Assembly (NCBI GenBank): GCA_964520655.1
Contig: CAZFNI010000024.1
Coordinates: forward strand, 1-29,021
Reading direction: 5' to 3'
Source of the DNA: JACQQW01 sp964520655
GTDB lineage: Bacteria > Omnitrophota > Gorgyraeia > Zapsychrales > Fredricksoniimonadaceae
DNA length: 29,021 nt
Made by a program: the position numbers and the translations under genes. Position 1 is the stretch's first letter. The number at the start of each line of letters is the position of its first letter. Under the pieces are notes generated by a model that was given only the letters and a program-made list of their open reading frames with translations, was not told the origin of the DNA and ran no database searches. This document shows, piece by piece, positions 16,646 to 28,600 of this stretch.

Positions 16646-19600
16646 ATGCCAAACGTCAGTAAACAGATAAGGAAACTGTTTGCTCTGGTGGTTTTATTAA
16701 CCGCCGCGAGCATTATTCCATCATCTGTCTTTGCGCAATATTCCGGCGGGTCGCAGACCGGAAGCGGCGAAGCGACGATCGGTAGCGACATTTACAAAGG
16801 TGGTTCGCAATCCTCCTTAAGTGTCGCTACATCCAGCGCCAATGGATCTTTGTCGCATGGGGCTGCCAAGAAACTAGTGTTCACCGTCAGCCCGTCCGCG
16901 ATCAAACACATTTTGAAATTTGAACGCCAGCCCGTGGTTGTTGTCCAGGATGCTAACGGCAACATTGTCACCAGCGATAATTCTACCCAAATCACGTTAA
17001 AGATCGGCAATAATCCAGGCAACGGCCAATTATCCGGGCCTCTCACCATGACAGTTGTCAATGGTGTGGCATCATTCAGTGATTTGCAAGTTACCCGCGC
17101 GGGCAATATGTATACCTTGGTTGCCAGTGCTCCCGGACTGACATCCGCAACCTCCCAGACATTTGATGTATTTACCGGCACCGGTGTTCGTGCCACAGCT
17201 GTCTGGCATCAAACTGGCGGTAACTGGACGATCTATAGTTGGGTCTCAACGGATAATTTACGCAATGACCTTGTTGCCGGTGACGCATGCAACTCGCACA
17301 CCATTTATGCGTATGACGGTTCAACGGAAACAACCTATGCCGCCACCCTGGATACAACCAAGGATTGGTGTGTGTCAACTTCTCCGTGGGGACCGTCTAA
17401 TGCGCAGAATTCTTATTTTCTTAATGCCTCCATTCAGGCGAATAGCGGCACCCAGTACAATGATTATATTCCTTTGGAATTAGTGAAATCCGCTGTTGAA
17501 GGGATCAGGGCCAAAACAGATACCATCAACTGGACCAATGTCACGGATATTAAGGGAAAGACAGATACCATCAACTGGACCGATGTGACCACCATCAAAG
17601 CCAAGACCGATACCATCAATTGGCAGGATGTTGGTGTGCTTAAGTCGGATGTGACAACGATCAAATCCGTCACCAACACAATTGATACAGCGGTCAACTG
17701 GCAGGACATTGTCGTTCAATCAAAAACATCCGTGAACTGGGCCGATCTTGCCCGTCAAAGCAATGCGACCATCAATTGGAATGATCTTAATATCTTGACC
17801 AACATATCCGTCAATTGGCGCGATATCACCACCTTAAGCAAGGCGGGTGTCAATTGGCAGGACATGAACACCCTGACCAAGATGGGGATCAACTGGAGCG
17901 ATATCCGTACTTTGGCACTGGCAGGAGTCAATTGGGCCGGTATGGCGCAGATGGGGAAGGTCGGCATTAACTGGTATGACATGGCGGTCATGACAGGGGC
18001 ACGCGTTTCCTGGTCTTCGCAGATCAACTGGTATGGTTTGGCTGATCTCTCTACACAAGGCGTGAACTGGTCTGACTTGACCGTGATGACGGCTAAAAAT
18101 ATCAACTGGACTGATTTCAATACATTATCGCGCGCGGGCATCAACTGGAATGATTTTGGCGTCTTAAGCAAAGTCGGCGTTAACTGGAAAGACCTGACCG
18201 TCTTCTCCCAAACCATCATTAACTGGAATGACTTCACTGTACTAACTACCAAGGGGATCAACTGGGCGAACTTTGGTTCCATGACAACATCCGGTATTAA
18301 CTGGAATGACATTAATGTCATGGCGGTCAAAGGCATCAACTGGACAGATTTTGGGGTAATGTCCAAATCGGGTGTTAATTGGACCGGCCTTGGTTCTTTA
18401 TCGTTAAGCGGTGTTAACTGGCAGGGCTTGAATGTATTTAGCAACACCAATGTCAATTGGGCCGGACTTAACGTGATGAGCAATAACGGGATCAACTGGA
18501 CAGGCATGGGAGCATTGTCCAATGCCAGCATCAACTGGAACGATTTTAATGTCATGACCCGCACCGGGGTTAACTGGCAGGATCTTAACCGCTTGACGAC
18601 GGTCGGAGCTAATTGGACCAATTTTGGATTACTCGCGGCTGCCGGCGTCAACTGGACAGATATTAATGTCATGGCCCGTGCCAATGTCAACTGGACGGAT
18701 TTTAACCGCTTAAGTACGGTGGCGATCAACTGGGCGGATTTAAACAGGGTCAGCTCAACGAACATCAACTGGATGGATTTCAACATGTTGACCAGGAACA
18801 ATGTCAACTGGATGGATCTCAATGTCATGACCCGCAATAACATCAACTGGAGGGATTTTGGTGTTTTCAGTACGCAGAACGTGAACTGGGCCAATATCAA
18901 CGTTTATGCCACGGCGAATGTCAATTGGCAGGGGTTATATGTATTGACCAACAGCGGGATCAATTGGGGTAATTTGGGGACCATGAGTGCCTCCGCGATC
19001 AATTGGAATGATTTCGCGGTCATGAGCTATAAAGGGATCAACTGGAATGATTTTGGCGTCATGTCCAAAGTTGGCGTCAACTGGACGGATCTAAACCGCA
19101 TGAGCGGTTTGGGTGTTAACTGGGCAGACTTAAACCGCATGAGCGGTTTAGGCGTCAATTGGCAGGATCTGAATTTACTCACCAAAGCCAGTATTAACTG
19201 GAACGATTTTGGCGTTTTGTCCAAGGCTGGTGTTAACTGGAACGAAATCAATAATTTAAGCCGCAGCAATGTGAATTGGCAGGAGTTCAATGTCCTGTCC
19301 AAAGCCGGCGTCAACTGGATCAATATGGGATTAATGACCACGACCGGAGTAAACTGGACCAATTTTGCCGTATTGACAAAGTCTGATGTGAACTGGATGG
19401 ACTTGAACAAGATGACCAGGGAGGGGATTAACTGGCAGGATTTCGGTGTCTTTAGTAAGACGAACATCAATTGGGATAACATCAACGTTTATGCCAGCGC
19501 GAATGTTAACTGGCAAGGGCTGTTCATTTTATCTTCCAGCGGCATCAACTGGACGAATATCGGCACCATGACCAGCCAGGGGGTTAACTGGAACGATTTA

Positions 19601-22600
19601 GCTATTATGACAACGAAGTTAATCAACTGGACGGATTTTAATGTTATCACACGCAGCGGTGTTAACTGGCAGGATTTAAACCGAATGAGTGGGCTCGGCG
19701 TCAACTGGGCTGACTTAAACCGCATGAGCGGTCTTGGCGTCAACTGGCAGGATTTTAATGTGCTGACGAAAGCGGGCATTAATTGGAATGATTTTGGGGT
19801 CATGGGTAAAGTTGGTGTCAATTGGTATGATTTTAATGTTTTGACGAAAACCGGTATTAATTGGCAAGATTTTAATTCCTTTACGAAAGCGGGAATTAAC
19901 TGGCAATCATTTGCGTTACAGTCAACCAATACGGTCAACTGGAAGGATGTTGCGTTATTATCCTCCAGCAATGTGAATTGGAATTTCTTTAGTGCCTTAT
20001 CAACGACGAATGTGAACTGGAACGATATTACGGTATTAACCAAAGCTGGGGTGAATTGGAATAGTTTTGGGGTCCTTTCAACGGTCGGTATCAATTGGAA
20101 TGATTTCAATGTGCTTTCAAAGGCATCATTGAACTGGAATGATTTTAGCACTTTAAGTAAAGCGGGTATCAATTGGAACAGTTTGGGCATCATGAGCACG
20201 GTCGGTATTAACTGGAATGACTTTAATGTTCTTTCGAGAGTTGGAGTCAACTGGGCAGATCTAAACCGCATGAGCGGTTTAGGTGTCAACTGGGCGGATT
20301 TAAACCGCATGAGCGGCATCGGAGTCAACTGGCAGGATCTTAATGTCTTAACAAAAACAGGGATCAACTGGACGAATTTCGGGGTATTAAGCACGGTCGG
20401 TATTAACTGGAATGATTTTGGTGTCTTAGGTAAAGCCGGCATCAACTGGAATGATTTTAATATTTTGTCAAAGAATTCGATCAACTGGAACGACTTTGGC
20501 GTTCTATCAAAAGTCGGGATCAACTGGACCAATTTAAGTCTTTTGACGACGAGCACGATCAACTGGCAGGACATGAATGTGTTGTCAACCAGAGGCATCA
20601 ACTGGAATGATTTCGGTGTCTTGTCTAAGGCAGGGGTCAATTGGCAGGGGATGAATGTCCTGTCTAATGCCGGTGTTAATTGGGTCAGTTTGAATTTGCT
20701 GAGCACGGCCAATGTCAACTGGAGAGACTTGGGAGTGTTGAGTGGGGCGGGATTAAATTGGAATGACATGGCGCGTTTGACAACGGTTGGCGTCAACTGG
20801 GAAGACATGAATGTTTTAACCCGCATTGGTGTTAATTGGCAGGATTTCAATGTGCTTTCCAAGTCCGGTGTCAACTGGAATGATTTCGGTGTATTAGGTA
20901 AAGCCGGCGTCAACTGGCAGGATTTTAATGTCTTAAGTAAAGTAAGCGTCAATTGGCAGGATTTGAATGTATTGACCAAAGTCGGCGTTAACTGGAATGA
21001 TTTTAATTCGCTATCAAAAGCTGGTATAAATTGGAACGATCTCAATGTCCTCTCAAAGATCGGTATTAACTGGAAAGATTTCAATGTTTTGACCAAGGCG
21101 AATGTTAACTGGACGGCGCTCAACACATTATCAACGGCCGGTGTCAATTGGACCAATTTAAATGCCTTAAGCTCAGCGAACGTCAACTGGATGGATCTGG
21201 GTGTTTTAAGTAATTCCGGCGTCAATTGGAATGATATGGGACGCCTGACATCTGTTGGCATCAATTGGAATGATATTCAAGTCTTAAGCAAAATGGGCGT
21301 CAATTGGAATGACATGAATGTCTTGACCAGAAATGCGATCAATTGGTATGACATTGGTGTCTTGACGAAAGCTGGTATCAATTGGAACGATTTAAGTGTA
21401 TTAGCCAAGACTGGAATTAATTGGGCTGACTATAATGTGCTAAGCAGAACTGGATTAAACTGGGCTGACTTAAATGTTTTGGGAAGAGCGGGGTTGAATT
21501 GGCAGGATTTTGGTGTCTTAAGCAAAACCAGTATTAACTGGTATGACTTCAATGTGCTTTCCAAGGTCGGAGTCAATTGGAATGATTTTGGTGTCTTAAG
21601 CAGGAATGGCGTCAACTGGAATGACCTTAATGTATTGACCAAGGCCGGAATCAACTGGAATGATTTCAGTGTGATGTCCAAGATCGGCGTCAACTGGGGC
21701 GATCTTAACCGCATGAGTTCTTTAGGCGTAAACTGGGCAGACTTAAACCGCATGAGCGGTCTTGGAGTGAATTGGCAGGATTTGAACGTCTTGACCAAAG
21801 CCGGGATCAACTGGAATGATTTTGGTGTCTTAAGCAGCCGCGGCATTAATTGGAATGATATTAATGTTTTATCCAAGACGAGCATTAATTGGAATGATTT
21901 TGCTGTCTTGGGCAAAACGGGGATCAATTGGAACGATCTTGGTGTTCTAGCGAAAGCTGGTGTTAACTGGAATGATTTTGGTGTTTTAAGCAAAGTAGCT
22001 GTTAACTGGTATGATCTGACGGTTCAAAGCAGATCCGGGGTCAATTGGCGTGACCTTGGGATCATGACCAAGTCTGCTGTCAATTGGATGGCGATGAATG
22101 CATTGACAACGTCCGGCGTTAATTGGTCTAACTTAAGTATTTTAACAGCGGGGAATGTCAATTGGTTGGATTTAGGTGTTTTAACTGGATCAGGCGTTAA
22201 CTGGATCGATATTGGACTGATGACATCCAATGGGGTCAACTGGAATGATCTGACAGTTTTGACAAAGGCCGGCGTGAACTGGAATGACATTGGCCTGGTC
22301 AGTAAAGTTGGCGTGAACTGGAATGATCTGGGAGTTTTAAGCAAGATCGGTGTCAATTGGCAGGACATGAATGTGTTGACCCGTATTGGTGCGAACTGGG
22401 GCGACCTGAGCGTACTGACTAAATCGGCGATCAATTGGCAGGATTTCAATGTTCAATCCAAGGCTTCTATTAATTGGCAGGATTTCAACGTATTGAGCAA
22501 GGCCAGCATCAATTGGAACGATTTTGGTGTTCTTTCTAAGATCGGGGTGAACTGGCAAGACATGAACGTTTTGTCTAAGTCCGGCTTGAATTGGCAGGAT

Positions 22601-25600
22601 TTCGGGACATTGTCCAAAGCGGGTATTAATTGGCAGAATCTAAATGTGATGAGCAAAGTCGGCATCAATTGGAATGATTTTGGTGTTCTGACCAAGGTCG
22701 GGATCAATTGGACAGGCTTGACGGTCTTGTCCACAGCCAATGTCAACTGGATGAACCTCGGGACTTTGACCGCTGGAAATGTGAACTGGACCGACCTGGG
22801 CGCGTTGACAACGGCCGGTATCAATTGGATCGATCTGTCACGCGAGACCAGCGTTGGTGTCAATTGGAACGATTTCGGAGTGATGAGCAAGATAGGGATC
22901 AACTGGAACGACCTGAATGTGCTGACACGTACTGGCGTTAATTGGAATGATGTAACAGTATTGTCTAAAGCATCTGTCAATTGGAGTGATCTGACCGTGT
23001 TGTCTAGATCTACCATTAACTGGAATGATTTCGGTGTATTGGCTAAAGCGGGCGTGAACTGGAATGATCTAAATGTCATGAGCCGTTCCAGCGTCAATTG
23101 GGGCGACTTAAACCGCATGAGCAGTCTGGGCGTCAACTGGGCAGATTTAAATCGTATGAGCGGGCTTGGTGTCAACTGGCAGGATTTCACCATTTTGACA
23201 AAATCTGGCATCAACTGGAATGATCTGGGGGTTGCCAGCAAAGTAGGCGTTAATTGGAATGACTTTGGTGTCTTAAGTAAATCTGCTATCAATTGGGCTG
23301 ACTTGAATGTGATTTCTAAGACCGGTGTTAATTGGAATGATTTTGGAGTCTTAAGCAAAGTCGGCGTCAATTGGAATGATCTCAATGTTCTCTCAAAAGC
23401 ATCAATTAACTGGAATGATTTCACGGTCTTGTCCAAAATTGGCGTCAATTGGCAGGATTTCACTGTATTAGGAAAGTCCGGGATCAATTGGAGCGACTTT
23501 AATGTATTAGGTAAAGCGGGCATCAACTGGAATGATTTTGGCGTGCTTTCTAAAGTCGGTGTGAATTGGCAGAATTTGAATGTGATGAGCAAAGTCGGCA
23601 TCAACTGGAATGATTTTGGCGTGATGACCAAGGTTGGCGTGAATTGGACGGCATTAAACACGCTTTCTACAGCTAATGTGAATTGGACGAATTTGAATTT
23701 GTTGACTTCAGCAGGAGTTAATTGGTTAGACTTTGGTGTTTTGAGTGCTTCCGGTGTCAACTGGAATGATATGGCTCGGTTAACATCGGTTGCTATCAAT
23801 TGGCAGGATATCAATGTACTCTCACGCATCGGGGTTAACTGGAATGACATGAACGTATTGACCAAGGCTGGTGTGAATTGGTCCGATTTTGGTGTGCTCT
23901 CCAAGACTGGTGTTAATTGGCAGGATCTAACAGTGTTGGGAAGGACGGGGGTCAATTGGAACGATTTCGGAGTATTGTCCAAAGCGGGCGTTAACTGGAA
24001 TGACCTCAACATCCTCTCTAAGTCAAGCATTAATTGGTACGATTTTAATGTTCTAAGCAAGGCCGGTGTCAATTGGCTGGCATTAAATACATTATCAACG
24101 TCGGGTGTCAATTGGGCCAACTTCAATCTTTTAAGTACCGCAGGCGTTAACTGGACGGATTTGAATGTGATGTCTAAGTCGGGTGTGAATTGGAACGATT
24201 TTGGTGTCTTAACCAAGATTGGTGTTAATTGGCAGGACTTCAATACATTGACAAAAGCGGGCGTCAACTGGCAGGATTTTGGCGTGCTCTCCAAAGTCGC
24301 GGTCAATTGGCAGGATTTCAATGTTCTGTCCCGCTCAAATCTCAATTGGAATGATTTAAACGTCCTGACAAAAGCAGGTATTAACTGGCAGGATTTCAAT
24401 GTGATGAGCCGCATCGGTGTCAACTGGGGCGATTTAAATCGCATGAGCAGTCTGGGCGTCAATTGGGCAGATTTAAACCGCATGAGCGCCTTGGGCGTTA
24501 ACTGGCAGGATTTCACTGTGCTGACCAAAGCCGGCATTAATTGGTCGGATTTCGGCGTCTTAAGCAATTCTTCTGTGAATTGGCGTGATTTGAACGTATT
24601 AAGCAAGATCGGCCTCAATTGGCAGGATGTTACAGTTCTAACTAAGACAGGCATCAACTGGCAGGACCTAAATGTCATGTCTAAAGTTGGCGTGAATTGG
24701 GGCGACTTTGGTGTATTAAGTAAGACGGGGATCAATTGGTTCGACATGAATGTCCTGACTAAATCAGGCATTAACTGGAATAATTTTGGTGTGTTAAGCA
24801 CGGTTGGTATTAACTGGAACGATCTCAACACATTGACCAAAACAGGGATTAATTGGTATGACATCACCACCTTAAGCCGCACATCGATCAATTGGCAGGA
24901 TTTGAATGTCTTAAGCAAGTCGAGCATTAATTGGAATGATTTTGGTGTGTTAAGTAAGTCAGGGATCAATTGGGGTGATTTGAATGTCTTAAGCAATGCT
25001 GGCATTAACTGGAGAGATTGGAATGTATTGTCAAAGTCGGGGGTTAACTGGTCGGCGTTAAATTCTTTGTCCACAGCTGGTGTTAATTGGACGAACCTCA
25101 ATGCATTAAGCTCAGCAAATGTGAACTGGTCTGATTTAGGGGTTTTAAGCAATGCCGGCGTCAATTGGAATGACATGAACCGTTTGACCTCAGTTGGGAT
25201 CAATTGGAATGACTTTAATGTGTTAAGCCGTGCCGGAGTCAATTGGAGTGATTTGACCGTTCTCTCCAGAATAGGGATGAATTGGGCCGATTCTAGTGTC
25301 CAAACCAGGGCAGGGGTTAACTGGTATGACCTAAATGTGATGAGCCGTACCGGCGTTAATTGGAGTGATCTCAATAAAATGAGCAGCCTGGGCGTAAACT
25401 GGGCTGATCTTAACCGCATGAGCGGCTTAGGGGTTAATTGGCAGGACTTCACTGTTTTGACCAAGTCAGGGATCAATTGGAATGACTTTGGCGTCATGAG
25501 CCGCGTTGCTGTCAATTGGAGCGATCTTAATGTTTTAAGCAAAGTCGGGGTCAACTGGCAGGATATCAGCGTGTTTGGGAGAACAGGTGTCAATTGGCAG

Positions 25601-28600
25601 GATCTGAACATCTTGTCCAAATCAGGTGTCAACTGGAATGACTTTGGCGTGCTTACTAAAACAGGGATCAATTGGAATGATCTCAATGTCTTGAGCCGTA
25701 CCGGTGTCAATTGGAGTGCCTTAAATTCATTATCCACCGCTGGTGTTAACTGGACAAACTTAAATGCCTTAAGTTCAGCCAACGTCAATTGGACAGATCT
25801 AGGTATTCTTAGTAATTCCGGCGTGAATTGGAATGATCTAAATGTCTTAACTAAATCTTCGGTCAACTGGAATGATATCGGCGTTCTGTCTAAGATCAAT
25901 ATCAACTGGCAGGATTTCACGGTTGTCAGCCGCACGGGCATTAACTGGAATGATTTTGGGGTTCTCAGCAAGACAGGTGTTAATTGGGCGGACTTCGGGG
26001 TGCTTTCCAAGATCGGGGTCAACTGGCAGGATCTTAATGTTTTGACAAAGACAGCGATCAATTGGTCGGATGTTGGCGTCCTTTCTAAGATCGGTCTTAA
26101 CTGGCAGGATCTTAATGTTATGTCCAAGGTGGGAGTGAATTGGGGTGATTTCGCGGTATTGAGCAAAACCGGATTGAATTGGAATGATCTCAATGTGTTC
26201 TCCCGCACCGGCATTAATTGGAACGATTTTGGTGTCTTAAGCAAGAACGGCATTAACTGGAATGACATGAATGTCTTATCCAGGGTCAATGTGAACTGGA
26301 ATGACATTACGGTTTTAAGCAAGACAGGGGTTAATTGGTATGATTTAAATGTCTTAAGTAAATCCGGCGTCAACTGGAATGATTTCGGTGTTCTCTCCAA
26401 GATCGGCGTTAATTGGAATGATTTCAATGTGCTGTCCAAAGCCGGCATCAACTGGAATGATTTCGGGGTTCTTTCTAAGATCGGCATGAATTGGAGCGAT
26501 TTTGCTGTTCTGTCTAAATCAGCGATCAATTGGAATGATTTGAATGTCATCAGCCGTACAGGCGTCAACTGGAATGATTTTGGTGTTCTCTCCAAGATCG
26601 GTGTTAATTGGAATGACATGAATGTGTTGACCAAGACAGGGATCAATTGGTATGACTTTGCTGTTTTGCATAAGGCGGGAGTTAACTGGTATGACATGAA
26701 TGTGATGACCAGATCGACCATTAACTGGATAGGATTGGGGGCATTAAGTACAGCTGGTGTTAATTGGGCAAGCCTGAGCTCATTAAGTAATGTTAATGTC
26801 AACTGGAATGATTTTAGTGCGCTTAGCAAAGCCGGCATCAACTGGTCTGACTTGGGAGTGATGTCATCAGTTGCCATCAATTGGTATGACATGAATGTGT
26901 TAAGCAAGACGGGCATTAATTGGTATGACATGAATGTCTTAAGTAAGACAGGGATCAACTGGAATGATTTCGGTGTGATGAGCAAGATCGGTGTCAATTG
27001 GAATGACATGAATGTGATCAGCCGCACGGGTGTTAACTGGAGTGACATCGGCGTGCTGTCAAAGACCAGCATCAACTGGTACGATTTTAGCGTCTTGGGC
27101 AGATCCGGAATTAACTGGAACGATTTCGCGGTGCTGGCCAAAGCTGGTGTGAATTGGAACGATTTCAATGTCTTAAGCAAGGCCGGTGTGAATTGGTATG
27201 ATCTCAATGTCATGACAAAGGTCGGCATCAACTGGTATGACACCAATGTGATGAGCCGTTCCGGAGTTAACTGGAGAGACTTAAACAGCATGAGCTCTCT
27301 GGGCGTCAATTGGGCGGACTTAAACCGGATGAGCGCAATTGGGGTCAATTGGTCGGATATTTCGGTGTTGTCTAAGACCGGGATTAACTGGTATGACTTT
27401 AATGTTTTAAGCAAGACGGGCATCAACTGGAATGACATGGCGGTGTTGGGCAAGGTTGGTGTCAACTGGAATGATTTCGGGGTGTTAAGCAAGATCGGTG
27501 TCAACTGGAGCGATCTAAACGTCTTGACTAAGACGGGTGTGAATTGGAATGACATTGGGGTCTTAAGCAAGGTCGGAGTGAATTGGAATGACTTGAATGT
27601 GTTAAGCAAGACCGGCATCAATTGGACGGATGTCGGAGCTTTGACCAAGGTCGCGATCAACTGGCAGGATATGAATGTATTGACCCGTGTTGGTGTCAAC
27701 TGGAATGATTTTGGGGTCATGAGCAAGGTTGCCATGAACTGGTACGATTTTAATGTGTTAAGTAAAGCAGGGGTTAACTGGTATGACTTAAATGTGTTGA
27801 GCAAGAACGGTATTAATTGGTATGACTTTAATGTATTAAGCCGTAACGGCATCAATTGGAATGATCTTAATGTGATCAGCCGTACTGGTATTAATTGGAA
27901 TGACATCGGTGTATTGGCCAAGACCGGTATCAATTGGAATGACATTGGCGTATTAGCCAAGACCGGGGTCAATTGGAATGATATCAACGTGATCAGCCGG
28001 ACGGGTGTTAACTGGAATGACTTTGGCGTTTTAAGCAAAGCCGGCGTGAACTGGAACGATCTAAACATCTTAAGCAAGACAGGCATCAACTGGTACGATT
28101 TTGCTGTGATGCATAAAGCCGCCATCAATTGGTACGACATGAGCATCATGTCGAAAGCAGCTGTCAATTGGTTTGGTTTGACGGATTTAACAACCTCTGG
28201 CGTTAACTGGCAAAGTTTGCAGGTCTTGTCCAATGCCAACGTGAATTGGACGGATTTGACGGCCTTAAGCACCGGCGGCGTCAATTGGACAAATCTTGGC
28301 TTATTATCCTCAACAGGTATTAATTGGACTGATTTTAGCGTCTTAAGTCACACCAGCATTAACTGGAATGATTTGAATGTCTTATCTAAAACCGGTATCA
28401 ACTGGAATGATTTCGGGGTGATGAGTAAGGTTGGTGTGAATTGGAATGACATGAACGTGATCAGCCGCACTGGTGTCAATTGGAGCGATTTCGGCGTGTT
28501 ATCTAAGACGGGTATCAATTGGTATGACTTCAATGTGATCGGCAGGACAGGGATCAATTGGAATGATATCGGTGTCCTGGCTAAGGCCGGTGTGAATTGG

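Noticed and set aside
22708..22941. Short + strand frame inside the repeat array
   Set aside because: It is a shifted-frame shadow of the giant gene with no support of its own.
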